A stretch of DNA of 62,700 bases from NCBI GenBank assembly GCA_030754235.1, contig JASMAS010000041.1, positions 1 through 62,700 of the forward strand, in the 5' to 3' direction. Of this stretch, positions 53,496 to 62,700 are shown piece by piece. This DNA is from Litorilituus sp. GTDB taxonomy: Bacteria; Pseudomonadota; Gammaproteobacteria; Enterobacterales; Alteromonadaceae. The position numbers and the translations under genes are program-made. How positions within the stretch are numbered: the first letter of the stretch is position 1; every line of letters starts with the position of its first letter. The notes beneath the pieces are model-generated. The model was not told the DNA's origin and did not search any database. It saw nothing but the letters and a program-made list of their open reading frames with translations.

Positions 53496-55364
53496 TCAGC
53501 AAAGCTTTATCAGCCCTAGAAAGTCAGATTGATTAAAAGGCTTTTGTAAAAAGTTGATATCTGTTTCAATATCATCAGACAAAATTTCACTGCGTTCATT
53601 AGCTGAAAGAATGAAATATTGCGCTGAACTATGTACTATTTTTAGCTGTTTAATTAAAGTAAGTCCGTCAGTATCATCAAGTTTATAATCAGAGATAATA
53701 ATCTCGGGTTTTAAGTCATGAATACTTGCAAGCGCCATATTACCAGAGGTGAATGTACTCACTTTCATTCCTAATTCTACAAGTGATCGCGAGCATAACT
53801 CTAAGTTCATCTCATTATCGTCAACCAATAACACAGACTTACCTTTCAGCTGACTGACATCGATACGGGCACTGCGCTCATTATGTTCATAAGGAAATCT
53901 AAAAATGACTAAGGTACCTTTATTGATCGTGCTTCGAATAAATATTTGCCCACCAATACTATCAATTATTTTTTTACAGGTGTACAAGCCAACCCCAATA
54001 CCCGATTGACCACCCATTTGATTTGCCGAGTTTCCAGTGGTAAAGGGTTTATTAAAAACACTACGCGCTTTAACTGCCATACCTTGACCGTAATCACGTA
54101 CGGAAACTCGAAGAAAACTGCCTTTGTCAGTGTTAACCGTTGAGACATAACAATCGACGAGTGCACCTGAACTGTATTTAAATGAATTGTTGATAATATT
54201 GGTGGTTAATTGGAAAAAAACAGATATATCAAGTTTAATAAACGAACTGATATTTACCAATGGGTGAACCTCTAAGCGTTTATTTGATTTAGCCGTATAA
54301 GAGTGGTAATTGTCTCTAATACGTTGTAGCAGCTCATCAAGATTAACTGGGGCATTATACAGTTTTAATAACCCGGCTTCTGCACGACTGTAACTCAGTG
54401 TGTTTTCTGCCACACTGTTAAGCATATTCGCCGACCATATAACACTTTCTATCAGTTTTTTTTGTTCAGTGTTATCAGTCACGGTTTTTTTTAGCATGGC
54501 ACTATAGCCTAACACGGCATTGATTGGCGTTCTGATCTCATGATTTATTGACGAGAGTAATGCAAGTTTAGAATTATTTTCGATATTTTGTTGAGCATTT
54601 TTTTGGTTGATGCGTATTCTGAAAAACAGCATATAAGCAGCAAATATTCCCATTAAACTAATAACACATAATATACCAAGTAAATCTAAATGGTCTTCCC
54701 AACACACTTCAAGACGAGCCGCAATCGTGTAATATTTGTTTAATGAGTTAATCGTAACAAACACACTATTTTTATAGGTTTTCAGACGATTAAACCAAGC
54801 TTTATCACTTTGAGCACAATGAGGATTTTCAATGATTTTATCTTTATCAATTAACTGAAGACACAAATTCCCAGACGCATCAAGCATAGAATGAAAAACT
54901 GAATCCGCGATTATATAGACTAAATAAGGATTTGCATCTTGTGATAATTTAGCGGTAAAAACAGTATGCCCCGGCATAGTAACCACAGGGATTTCTGCAG
55001 GGGTAGACATAATAATGGCTTGTTCTTCAACAAAAGAAAAGTTATCTGATGAAGCAAAGTCCCATTCACTTTTATGATTTAGTGTTGAAATAAAAATATT
55101 ATTTTGCTTAATTAACTTACTGGTGAATAACCTAAATTCGTCTTTAGTGACCAAATTAGATGCTTCAAAAAAAGCTTTAATCGCATTAATGTTTGCTTCA
55201 TGGTGAAGCAATTGTTTTTTCTTCTCGAGAATATTCAATTGGGACACTTTGAAAAAATGATCTTGTTGACTTTTTTCAGCTTCAATGAAAATAATCCAAC
55301 TGGTCATCAGGGTAAATAAAATGATACCTATAGAACTTGCCATGGCAAATTTATAAAACTTCAT
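53496..55364 (-). CDS. Membrane hybrid histidine kinase with C-terminal receiver
   Basis: From ATG at 55364 (preceded by AAAGGA) the protein has 622 residues. It has a membrane helix (about 8-28), a periplasmic sensor domain (about 30-215), a second helix (about 222-245), HisKA with H275 in NHEIRTPINAV, and a HATPase domain with NIINNSFKYS, DYGQGM and GIGVGLYTCKK. A receiver follows (about 505-620; VLLVDDNEMN, phospho-acceptor in IIISDYKLDDTDG, FLQKPF). An in-frame ATG at 55397 is possible. No HPt domain is present, so its phosphate may pass to the HPt of the 56533-59715 protein. It is the last large gene of the signalling cluster, 140 bases after the HD-GYP gene. Confidence 0.9.
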   Translation of the reverse strand: MKFYKFAMASSIGIILFTLMTSWIIFIEAEKSQQDHFFKVSQLNILEKKKQLLHHEANINAIKAFFEASNLVTKDEFRLFTSKLIKQNNIFISTLNHKSEWDFASSDNFSFVEEQAIIMSTPAEIPVVTMPGHTVFTAKLSQDANPYLVYIIADSVFHSMLDASGNLCLQLIDKDKIIENPHCAQSDKAWFNRLKTYKNSVFVTINSLNKYYTIAARLEVCWEDHLDLLGILCVISLMGIFAAYMLFFRIRINQKNAQQNIENNSKLALLSSINHEIRTPINAVLGYSAMLKKTVTDNTEQKKLIESVIWSANMLNSVAENTLSYSRAEAGLLKLYNAPVNLDELLQRIRDNYHSYTAKSNKRLEVHPLVNISSFIKLDISVFFQLTTNIINNSFKYSSGALVDCYVSTVNTDKGSFLRVSVRDYGQGMAVKARSVFNKPFTTGNSANQMGGQSGIGVGLYTCKKIIDSIGGQIFIRSTINKGTLVIFRFPYEHNERSARIDVSQLKGKSVLLVDDNEMNLELCSRSLVELGMKVSTFTSGNMALASIHDLKPEIIISDYKLDDTDGLTLIKQLKIVHSSAQYFILSANERSEILSDDIETDINFLQKPFNQSDFLGLIKLC

Positions 55365-55504
55365 GTCTAACTTTCCTTTGAGCATTCTTTTTACCATTGA
55401 CAGAATTTTGTTGTTTCTACGACGTTTCTGACGCCTTCCAAACGTTCATTATGTTGTAACGAGCGCAGGGCTTTAATCTTTATAAACATCAACAAGAGAC
55501 ATTA

Positions 55505-56536
55505 TTACTCTGAATATGTTTCTTTTATCATTAATATTTTATCTAAGTTATTTACAAATAGTGGTACCAGTAACGGATCAAAATGATTGCCAGCCCCTTC
55601 TTGTAAAAAAGTAATCGCTTCATTTACTGACCACGCTTTCTTGTAAGGCCTCTCTGATGTTAATGCGTCAAAAACATCAGCTATGGCTACAATACGTCCC
55701 TCCAATGGAATACTTTCACCACTCAGACCATTAGGATAACCCGAGCCATCCCATTTTTCATGATGACTAATAGCAACCGTTCGTGCGAGTTTTAATAGTT
55801 CACTACCATCATCACCGATAATCTTCGCACCAATTTCACTGTGGTTTTGCATGTGCTTATATTCTTCTTCTGATAAACGTCCTGGTTTTTTAAGAATATT
55901 ATCAGGAATACCTATTTTTCCAATATCATGCATAGGTGCGGCATTAGTTAATAACTCAACATGCTCTTCACCAAGTCCCGCAGCTTGAGCTAATATCTTA
56001 GTGTAGCGACTCATTCTAATGACATGTAAACTTGTTTCATTATCTTTATATTCTGCGGCACGACCCAGTATATGAATAATTTTATGCTGCGTTTCTTGTA
56101 GTTGATTTGTTCGAATTGCCACTAAGCGTTCTAATTCTTTCGTTTGGTTATTTAAAGCAAGATGCGTTTTAATCCTAGCTTTCACAATGGCTTGGTTAAT
56201 TGGCTTTGTTAAAAAGTCGACAGCACCTACTTGTAAGCCATATTCTTCATCTTCAGACTGGTCTTTTGATGTGATAAAAATTACGGGAATTGTTCGTGTA
56301 TTTGGCTGTTCTTTTAAACGTTGACAAACCTGATAACCATCGAGATCAGGTAGCATAATATCAAGTAAAATTAGGTCGGGTTTATTATCTGAATTGGCTA
56401 TTTCAAGTGCTTTATTGCCATTTAATGCTGCAACAACTTGATAAAACGGTTTTAAGATTTTACTTAAAATTGCAATATTATCAGGCTTATCGTCAACAAT
56501 TAAAATATTTACTGACTTGTTTTTCATTTTTTTCAC
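55505..56536 (-). CDS. Receiver-HD-GYP protein, cyclic-di-GMP phosphodiesterase
   Basis: The 343-residue protein has an N-terminal receiver (about 8-125; [10 protein letters not shown], phospho-acceptor in [24 protein letters not shown]) and an HD-GYP domain (about 155-335). HDIGK lies at 203-207, and [16 protein letters not shown] contains the [14 protein letters not shown] is also present. Metal and GYP residues look intact, so it should degrade c-di-GMP when its receiver is phosphorylated. The start is GTG at 56536, overlapping the previous stop by 4 bases; an ATG at 56527 is an alternative. It is the probable output of the phosphorelay. Confidence 0.92.
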   Translation of the reverse strand: MKKMKNKSVNILIVDDKPDNIAILSKILKPFYQVVAALNGNKALEIANSDNKPDLILLDIMLPDLDGYQVCQRLKEQPNTRTIPVIFITSKDQSEDEEYGLQVGAVDFLTKPINQAIVKARIKTHLALNNQTKELERLVAIRTNQLQETQHKIIHILGRAAEYKDNETSLHVIRMSRYTKILAQAAGLGEEHVELLTNAAPMHDIGKIGIPDNILKKPGRLSEEEYKHMQNHSEIGAKIIGDDGSELLKLARTVAISHHEKWDGSGYPNGLSGESIPLEGRIVAIADVFDALTSERPYKKAWSVNEAITFLQEGAGNHFDPLLVPLFVNNLDKILMIKETYSE

Positions 56537-59500
56537 TCTGTATTTAGCCCCGTTTTATTTTCGTCAACCAACGTTTCTAATAACGCTAGCGCATCTTCAA
56601 ATTCATACTCATCAATAAACCCAACAAGCTGTTCAACTGCATTAGAGGAAAACTTTTGCTTTAATGCAGTTTTAATTTGGTGGCATTTATCATTAGCATC
56701 GGTATCTGAAGCAATTAAAAATAAACGTAATTCATCAATATCCTTTGCTAAATCAATAATGTTATCGCTGACTTTAACGTCTTGTTTTTCAAGTGCCATG
56801 GCATTTATATACTCAATTACCTCCATAAGCTCATCGTGAACATCTGTTGCTAAACTCAGTAAGCAATCGTTATTGTTCTGTGGTGTGTCACATGCTAACT
56901 CTAATTTTTTTGCCCTATTGGCTAACCTTAAGGCACCAATATTAGCAGCACTGCCTCGTAATGAATGAACTTCAAGCTTTGCTGATTCAACATCAGGCTT
57001 CGATAATAACTGACTAAAGCGAACAGAAAAATTTGCTTCATTGTTAGCAAACCGACTCAGTAAATCATAATATAGCTCTTTGCACCCTAACGATATTTCG
57101 AGCCCTTTATTGATATCTATTACCTCATCAGCCTGCTCATAAGGCGCCTCAAAATAGCTATTTTTTTGATTTGGCAACTCCGTCAAAGCAACCGGGGTTG
57201 ATGGTGTGATCCATTTTGCCATTGTAGATAAAAGTTGCGTGACATTAATCGGCTTGGCGACATGATCATTCATACCCGCCTCCAGTACTTTTTCCTTGTC
57301 ACCAGCCATAGCACTTGCGGTGATGGCAATAATAGGCAATTCACGATATTGTATTTTAGCTCGAATTTTTCGCGTGGCCTGATAGCCATCCATTACCGGC
57401 ATCTGACAGTCCATTAAAACACCATCAAAACTTTCTGTTTCCAAGATAAATAATGCCTCTGCACCATGCTGAGCAACAGTAACGTCAATATTATAAGAGG
57501 ATAAAATATTGACTGCTAATTCACAATTAATTTCATTGTCTTCCACTAACAGTATGTGGGCTCCCGATAAGTATCTTGCCGAAGCTACCAATTGTTCCGG
57601 TAGTTCCTTTTCTTCTAAAGGTTCTTTTTGTCTGTCATCAAAGACCGTAGAAATAGCATGACTAACTACTTTAGATGTGAGCGGTTTATCTAAAAAGATA
57701 TCAATATACTGGCTATTGGTATGTTGATATACTTCTTCTCTATCGTATACCGTAGTCATTATGACTTTGGGCTGTTGAAAGTTATGTTGCTTAACAAACT
57801 TGTTGATCTCATCAAGTGCCGTTAACCCATCCATATTAGGCATAGCCCAATCCATTATAACTAAATTAATGGGAGAGGTGGCCGATTGAGATTTGAATTT
57901 GTTAACTGCCTGTACGCCATCTACCGCACTAGTTACCTTGATCCCTAATTCGGCTAAAATACGATTTAAAACAGATCTTGCTAAATCATTATCATCAACA
58001 ACTAAGGCATGTATCTCTTTGGATATTTTGGGAAAGTCAAATGACATTAATTGAGTTTCAGTAGATTTTAATCTAACGGTAAAAATAAATTCACTTCCTT
58101 GCCCGTATTCACTGTTCACCGAGATATTTCCGCCCATTAATTCGATCAGTTGCTTACTGATCACTAAGCCTAATCCTGTACCGCCATATTCTCTTGTCGA
58201 TGAGTTATCTGCTTGAGAAAAAGAAGAAAATAATTTATCAATGTCTTGTTCTTTTATACCAACACCATTGTCCCTAATGACAAATTTTAGTGTAATATCG
58301 TTGCCAACCTCTTCGAGCAATGACACCGCCACTAGCACTTCGCCTTGCTCAGTAAACTTGATAGCATTACTAGCAATATTCACCAATACTTGCCGAAGAC
58401 GAAGAGGATCACCTAAGTAAGTTTTATGCAAAGCTAAAGGAATATCAAAAACTAATTCAATATGCTTATCTTTTATCAATAAAGATAAATAACTCGATAG
58501 GTTGTCAAATAAATCGTGTAACTTAAATTCGGAAAAGACAAGTCCAAGTTTACTTGTTTCGATTTTTGAAAAATCTAAAATATTATTTAATAACCCCAAC
58601 AGGGATTCAGCAGACTTATGAACTTTTTCAACATAGTTTTTTTGTTTATTATCCAGCTCTGTTTGCAAAGTTAAATAAGACAAACCAATAATGGCATTCA
58701 TCGGCGTTCTGATTTCATGGGAGACATTAGCAAGAAAACTCGATTTTAAATCATTCGCATTTTCTGCTTGTATTTTCGCCTTCTTCATTCTACTAGCCAT
58801 TTTAACAATGCTCGCGGTGCTTTTTTTTACGATAACTGCCAGTAATAAGATAGCAATGATAAATACCAATGCTATATACATTAAATTTGAAGTAAAATCT
58901 TTCGCTTTATATGTAGATAAAAGCTGTATATTACGTAAACGATAAAGTTCAGTATTTGCTTTAGTGGTGATTATGTTGAGTGTTTCATTAATTTTAGCTT
59001 GATAAATCATCCTCTTTTCAAGTTCGATAAATTTAAGCTTAAAGCTCTCGATAGTGCCTTTAAGATCGGCGCTATTAGTCAATGAAGTGTTAGCTAACTG
59101 ATGCAAAATATTACTCAATAATTGTTTAATACTCTGGGCTAAATTATTTTCCCCTGCTATTCCTTCAAAGAGGATAAAGCGCTCGACCAATTCACCGACT
59201 TTATTGATATTAGTCTCAATTTCATCATATTTTTTGATGATACTTGCCTGACTTTCTTGCGCATAAGTATGGTAATGAAACAAAGTTAGGTTATCGTGTA
59301 AACCCGTATTTAGTGACATAAACGTCTGTTTAGCTAACTGCGTTTGTTTCTGTGCACTAATTAACGCTTTGAAGTTAAGTTGATAGTCTTTCAACAGCTC
59401 AATTAATATAGAAACATCATATTGCGTATCCACTTCAAAATTTGTGTGCATTAAACTATTGAGTAAAGAGATACTTTGGCTAATATCTTCACCAGCCATA

Positions 59501-59715
59501 AAACTATTGTCAGTGGTCGAATCTATACGATAAACCATGACCTTAAATTGAGCTTGTATTAAGGTATCTACAACCTCATCAATCTCCATATAATGCTCAA
59601 CCGTATCGTTATAATTCTTTAAACTCCACCAGCCAACAAGTGCCGAGCCGATTAATATAGCTATAACAGCAATAAAGCTTATAAAAATAAGATGACCATC
59701 GTGGTATTTTCTCAT
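56533..59715 (-). CDS. Multidomain hybrid histidine kinase (TM-sensor-HisKA-HATPase-REC-REC-HPt)
   Basis: The 1060-residue membrane kinase has membrane helices near 9-31 and 277-298 enclosing an all-helical periplasmic domain (about 32-275). HisKA has H333 ([13 protein letters not shown]). The HATPase domain has [15 protein letters not shown] and [12 protein letters not shown]. Receiver 1 (about 570-690) has LVVDDNDLA and the acceptor in [12 protein letters not shown]. Receiver 2 (about 718-835) has [10 protein letters not shown] and [14 protein letters not shown]-terminal HPt has H917 in [12 protein letters not shown]. All parts of a complete BarA/TorS-type phosphorelay are on one chain. The HPt can pass phosphate to the REC-HD-GYP protein whose start overlaps its stop. 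Confidence 0.93.
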   Translation of the reverse strand: MRKYHDGHLIFISFIAVIAILIGSALVGWWSLKNYNDTVEHYMEIDEVVDTLIQAQFKVMVYRIDSTTDNSFMAGEDISQSISLLNSLMHTNFEVDTQYDVSILIELLKDYQLNFKALISAQKQTQLAKQTFMSLNTGLHDNLTLFHYHTYAQESQASIIKKYDEIETNINKVGELVERFILFEGIAGENNLAQSIKQLLSNILHQLANTSLTNSADLKGTIESFKLKFIELEKRMIYQAKINETLNIITTKANTELYRLRNIQLLSTYKAKDFTSNLMYIALVFIIAILLLAVIVKKSTASIVKMASRMKKAKIQAENANDLKSSFLANVSHEIRTPMNAIIGLSYLTLQTELDNKQKNYVEKVHKSAESLLGLLNNILDFSKIETSKLGLVFSEFKLHDLFDNLSSYLSLLIKDKHIELVFDIPLALHKTYLGDPLRLRQVLVNIASNAIKFTEQGEVLVAVSLLEEVGNDITLKFVIRDNGVGIKEQDIDKLFSSFSQADNSSTREYGGTGLGLVISKQLIELMGGNISVNSEYGQGSEFIFTVRLKSTETQLMSFDFPKISKEIHALVVDDNDLARSVLNRILAELGIKVTSAVDGVQAVNKFKSQSATSPINLVIMDWAMPNMDGLTALDEINKFVKQHNFQQPKVIMTTVYDREEVYQHTNSQYIDIFLDKPLTSKVVSHAISTVFDDRQKEPLEEKELPEQLVASARYLSGAHILLVEDNEINCELAVNILSSYNIDVTVAQHGAEALFILETESFDGVLMDCQMPVMDGYQATRKIRAKIQYRELPIIAITASAMAGDKEKVLEAGMNDHVAKPINVTQLLSTMAKWITPSTPVALTELPNQKNSYFEAPYEQADEVIDINKGLEISLGCKELYYDLLSRFANNEANFSVRFSQLLSKPDVESAKLEVHSLRGSAANIGALRLANRAKKLELACDTPQNNNDCLLSLATDVHDELMEVIEYINAMALEKQDVKVSDNIIDLAKDIDELRLFLIASDTDANDKCHQIKTALKQKFSSNAVEQLVGFIDEYEFEDALALLETLVDENKTGLNTE

Positions 59716-59745
59716 TTTTACTTACCCCATATGTAGGTTGATAAA

Positions 59746-61290
59746 TTAAACAATTGATTGGTTTAAATCAAAGGTGAGCGTAAAAGCAATATCCTGCTCT
59801 GATTGCCATGAACAGGTTAAACTACCTTGTTGAACTTCTGCCATTCGCCTTGCACTATAAAGTAATAACGCATCGAAATTAGTATCATGGCCCGGTTGAT
59901 AAGAATCGAGTAATTTATCTTTTTCGACCGAAGAAGCTATTGAATCTAGTTCAATGATTAATTGGCATTTTTCCCTATTTTTTTCTAACTTAATGATAAT
60001 ATGAGAATTAGGTTCTGCAATATTAATACAAAACTCCAATACCTTAGCGGTAACTGAACGCAATAAAACAGGTTCCCCGCTCACGTTGTAATCTTGCAGT
60101 ACAAAAGAGGTATCCAAGTTTTTTTCTTTTATTGTCATACCAAAGGCTAATAAGACTTCCTTTGCTAAAACACCCAAATTTAATTCACTTCGTGATATTT
60201 TGTAAGACTCATCTTCAATTTTATAAAGTGTCAACATATTATCAATTGATTGGCTTAACAATTTAGTACTATGATTTAGAGTCGCTTTAGCAAAATTAGT
60301 ACGTTTGTCTTGACCTAGTTTCTCATTGATTATGGTGATAGATTTCATCATTTCACTGAGAGGGCGCTTTAAATCATGCTGAATAAGAGATTCAAAGTCT
60401 TCACGCAATTGCGCATTACTGAGCATAATATCAACTTGACTGCGTAACTGGAGCTGTTGATAAATAAGTTTACAATGAGTTTTAACACGTGCTTTCAATA
60501 TTGCTGCATTTATTGGCTTGGTAATATAGTCAACCGCTCCGGCCTCTAGCCCTTTAACAATATGAGAGGTTTGATCTAATGCTGTAGTAAATATAATACT
60601 GATATGTGACAAAAATGGATTGTTTTTTATCAACCGGCACAGCTCTAACCCATCCATACCCGGCATCATAATATCAAGTAAAATAAGATCTGGCGGGCTA
60701 TCAGACTCACATATTTTAAGAGCTTTTATCGAATTATTGGCAGCTTTAATTTTGTAATCTTCCCGTAATATATTAGAAATGATTTTAAAATTATCTACTA
60801 TGTCATCAACTATCAAAATTGTTGGTTGTTTTTTTTGCGCTTGGGCACGAGCTATATTGCCTCTTGTTTGCGCAGATGACATTTTTTTTACCGGTTTACT
60901 CAAGGCATAATATAATTTTTCTTCCAAAATTTTTGCCGTAAATGGTTTAACCAGATAATCTGAAACCCCCAGTGAAATAGCGTAAGCAACATCTTTATGA
61001 TCAATATTAGCGGATACTATAATAAATGGCATAGTTGCCGTTAATGGATTAGTACGAACATTTTTCAGTAATTCTGTGCCTGATATATTTGGCAATTCAT
61101 AATCGCTAATAATAATATCAACATGAAAATTATCTATATTTGACAAAGCATCTTCCCCATTTGATACTTTGTATAAATCAGAGATGCCTATAGACTGCAA
61201 AGTTGAAGCGATGATGTCGGACATTATCGGCTCTGGCACAACAATTAATGCTGTTTTATCTTTAAAAACTTTTTTATTGATCACGCTCAT
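59746..61290 (-). CDS. Double-receiver protein with histidine-kinase-like C-terminus (degenerate ATPase)
   Basis: The 514-residue soluble protein begins with receiver 1 (about 8-125). This has an altered acidic pocket (LIVVPEP where two acidic residues are usual), but keeps the acceptor Asp in IIISDYELPNISG and Lys in LVKPF. Receiver 2 (about 155-275) is complete: ILIVDDIVDN, LILLDIMMPGMDG, YITKPIN. A HisKA-like region has H305 in IQHDLKRPLSEMM. The C-terminal HATPase-like domain (about 385-510) has no DxGxG (G1) or GxGxGL (G2) box, so ATP binding is doubtful. It resembles a phosphate-accepting or docking protein. Its ATG overlaps the FGE-like gene's stop by 4 bases. Confidence 0.88.
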   Translation of the reverse strand: MSVINKKVFKDKTALIVVPEPIMSDIIASTLQSIGISDLYKVSNGEDALSNIDNFHVDIIISDYELPNISGTELLKNVRTNPLTATMPFIIVSANIDHKDVAYAISLGVSDYLVKPFTAKILEEKLYYALSKPVKKMSSAQTRGNIARAQAQKKQPTILIVDDIVDNFKIISNILREDYKIKAANNSIKALKICESDSPPDLILLDIMMPGMDGLELCRLIKNNPFLSHISIIFTTALDQTSHIVKGLEAGAVDYITKPINAAILKARVKTHCKLIYQQLQLRSQVDIMLSNAQLREDFESLIQHDLKRPLSEMMKSITIINEKLGQDKRTNFAKATLNHSTKLLSQSIDNMLTLYKIEDESYKISRSELNLGVLAKEVLLAFGMTIKEKNLDTSFVLQDYNVSGEPVLLRSVTAKVLEFCINIAEPNSHIIIKLEKNREKCQLIIELDSIASSVEKDKLLDSYQPGHDTNFDALLLYSARRMAEVQQGSLTCSWQSEQDIAFTLTFDLNQSIV

Positions 61291-62300
61291 AACCTTAAAT
61301 CTTCTTGCATATTACCTTGAGCCAGTCTAAAGCCGTCGCCATTTGACCTAACATGAGGAAAATCACGTCCTCGATATGAAGAAAAACTAAACATAGGTCT
61401 AAAGCGAAAGCCTCCTCCCCTGATCACACGTCTGTCACAACCATGAAGAATATTGGCACGACTGTCTCTGTACGTTAGGTTATAATTAGCAAAACAATCT
61501 GCTGTCCACTCCCACACATTACCATGCATGTCATAAACACCAAAACTATTAGCAGGAAATGACATAACGGGTGCCGACGAAATATTATCCCATGGGCTAC
61601 CACAGCCCCAGCAGTTGGCTAAACCTAATTTAACTTTATTACCCCAGTAATAATGAGTTTTTTGACCCGAACGAGCAACATACTCCCATTCTGCTTCAGA
61701 AGGAAGACGAAATTTACTATTGGTTTTATTGTTAAACCAAGGAATAAAAACATTGGTTATTTCTTGCCAACTTACACCGGTGACAGGGTGCGAGTTGCCA
61801 ATAGTGTTGTCCCGCTTTTGGGCCGTACAAGCCCCATCTGCCACACAAAGTTCATAGAGTGCCCAAGTAACTTCATGTTGCATAATACGAAATTCATTAA
61901 CCAAGATCTTTCGGGCTGGATTGGCTCGCTCAGAGTCATCATCCCCCATGATAAACTCACCCGAAGGAATGCCTTTAAAAAGCACACTAGTGCCATTAAT
62001 GTTATAGGTTTTGTCATGTGAAAGTTCAAAAAACAAACGAGGTTTTAGAGTAACAAACTGTTTTGTTTCAGCTGATTGAATGGCAACAACCTTTGTCACA
62101 TAGTCATCATGGCTGACTTTTACATAGCCTTGTTTACTTGCGCCAGTGTCTTGATCAAAATAACTGACTAGTGCATTTTCCGGAAAAGTAATGATATGTT
62201 CAAATTTAGACTGAGGGCTTTGGCTAAATAAAAAAGCTCCTAAAGTAAAAAGTCCTAGGAAAAACGTGATGGTAAGCTTAATTTTATTCACTTCAAACAT
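61287..62300 (-). CDS. Membrane-anchored FGE/sulfatase-modifying-factor-fold protein lacking the catalytic cysteines
   Basis: The 337-residue protein has an N-terminal signal anchor (about 8-26), a beta-rich stretch (about 30-105) and an FGE-sulfatase domain (about 108-330). Motifs are IPSGEFIMGDDDSE, HEVTWALYE, HPVTGVSWQE, RLPSEAEWEYVARSG, FGVYDMHGNVWEWTADC and RVIRGGGFRFRPMFSFSSYRGRD. In true formylglycine-generating enzymes the last segment carries the two active-site cysteines (RGGSFxCxxxYCxRYR); here these positions are Phe and Ser. A binding or sensing role is therefore more likely than catalysis. It is first in an operon of phosphorelay genes and may be its periplasmic sensor partner. 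Confidence 0.88.
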   Translation of the reverse strand: MFEVNKIKLTITFFLGLFTLGAFLFSQSPQSKFEHIITFPENALVSYFDQDTGASKQGYVKVSHDDYVTKVVAIQSAETKQFVTLKPRLFFELSHDKTYNINGTSVLFKGIPSGEFIMGDDDSERANPARKILVNEFRIMQHEVTWALYELCVADGACTAQKRDNTIGNSHPVTGVSWQEITNVFIPWFNNKTNSKFRLPSEAEWEYVARSGQKTHYYWGNKVKLGLANCWGCGSPWDNISSAPVMSFPANSFGVYDMHGNVWEWTADCFANYNLTYRDSRANILHGCDRRVIRGGGFRFRPMFSFSSYRGRDFPHVRSNGDGFRLAQGNMQEDLRL

Positions 62301-62471
62301 AAATGATACTACTATAATCAGCTTTCTAAAATATAAAAAATTGTGCTATTACTGAAATTTTTTATGGTCATACATGGTTATTTACCGATTCTTTTATCTT
62401 ATAATATATGAAGAAATATTAATACAAATTAAGCTCCTATATCTCTATAATATAGCCCACGATAAGATCAT
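62301..62471. other. Upstream region of the signalling operon
   Basis: This 171-base AT-rich gap lies between the operon's first gene and the IS end. It must hold the operon's own promoter if one survives; TTATAATATATG near 62399-62410 is AT-rich but not clearly oriented. Confidence 0.4.
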
Positions 62472-62489
62472 GGCGTTGTTGATCAAATC
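62472..62489. repeat. Terminal inverted repeat of the IS5-family element
   Basis: GGCGTTGTTGATCAAATC differs from the remembered IS903 terminal repeat at three positions. The nine bases to its left (62463-62471) are the expected target-site duplication, to be checked at the other end. Confidence 0.65.
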
Positions 62490-62540
62490 AAAATAGAGGT
62501 TAAATAGACCTGTTTTATATGGATTTTATTAAGCTCCCCC

Positions 62541-62700
62541 TCATTTGGGCATACCAATCCCTGTCATTTTATTAAGTATTTTTACATTTGCTAAGGCTTC
62601 GCTCACTTGTGCGTTGAAGCAGCGAAGAGATAGTGTGTCACTGGTCAGTGTTTTGTACCTATACATGGCTGTTTCCGATAACGAACGTGCATGGTAACCA
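62541..62700 (-). CDS. IS5-family transposase, C-terminal 52 residues
   Basis: The frame is open from the right edge to TGA at 62541-62543. It reads YHARSLSETAMYRYKTL, then LRCFNAQVSEALANVKILN and KMTGIGMPK. RSLSETAMYRxK is the region around the catalytic Glu of the DDE domain in IS5/IS903 transposases, and the rest is the usual C-terminus. It is intact as far as visible. Confidence 0.9.
   Translation of the reverse strand, partial: GYHARSLSETAMYRYKTLTSDTLSLRCFNAQVSEALANVKILNKMTGIGMPK

Larger units (their letters stand above)
62472..62700 (-). mobile_element. IS5-family (IS903-group-like) insertion sequence, partial
   Basis: One end of an insertion sequence. The terminal repeat GGCGTTGTTGATCAAATC (62472-62489) is close to the IS903-type end (GGCTTTGTTGAATAAATC). 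It is followed 51 bases later by the stop of a transposase gene that continues beyond the right edge. The rest of the element is outside the window. Confidence 0.8.

Noticed and set aside
61287-62300. Active sulfatase-maturing enzyme
   Set aside because: The two catalytic cysteines are replaced and no sulfatase gene is present.
1-62700. CRISPR array, tRNA or rRNA genes
   Set aside because: No regularly spaced repeats and no recognisable tRNA or rRNA segments were seen on reading.

Overview
The window is an AT-rich chromosomal segment of a marine gammaproteobacterium. Gene order and protein types (yfbV-ackA-pta; yffB-dapE; bamC/gcvR-bcp; perM-sirA-bepA-arsC; hda-DUF2066/purM-purN; a full caa3-type cox operon; yafJ/fadE; an SEC-C YchJ) point to Alteromonadales, most likely Colwelliaceae (Colwellia or Thalassotalea). 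This assignment comes from family knowledge, not from a search. I see no rRNA, tRNA or CRISPR array.

Layout. (1) 1-6141: the 5' part of rimO (cut by the window edge), then a block of minus-strand genes (esterase, two M1-type peptidases) and about 0.8 kb of gene-free DNA. The block ends at a second, truncated and diverged copy of the rimO 5' end (6058-6141), so it looks like an insertion into the start of rimO. (2) 6657-34586: mostly conserved housekeeping genes. These are an orphan PhoR-like kinase, ychJ, xthA, rlmA, yfbV, ackA-pta, yffB-dapE, an M15 peptidase, a MITE-like repeat, bamC, gcvR-bcp, perM, a TusA-like gene, bepA, arsC, a large HExxH lipoprotein, hda, purM-purN and ctaA. (3) 35335-43604: the cytochrome c oxidase operon ctaC-ctaD-ctaG-ctaE, then SURF1, a Sco-like protein, ctaB and sco, with small opposite-strand genes (DUF2909, DUF2970) and a PCu(A)C copper chaperone. 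Together these make the oxidase, its heme O/A and its CuA/CuB centres. (4) 44306-51262: yafJ, fadE, a DmdC-like acyl-CoA dehydrogenase, and a cytochrome b561/YceI pair. (5) 51790-62700: an accessory signalling region. It holds an orphan OmpR-type regulator, an IS3 remnant, a 46-residue gene resembling the CheY-binding N-terminus of FliM, and a minus-strand operon. The operon encodes an FGE-fold protein without the FGE catalytic cysteines, a double-receiver protein with a degenerate kinase core, a hybrid kinase with two receivers and HPt, a receiver-HD-GYP protein, and a further hybrid kinase. An IS5/IS903-type element lies just upstream of it and runs off the right edge.

The best candidates for something new are the FGE-linked phosphorelay operon with its neighbouring stand-alone FliM-N-like peptide, and the island in the start of rimO.
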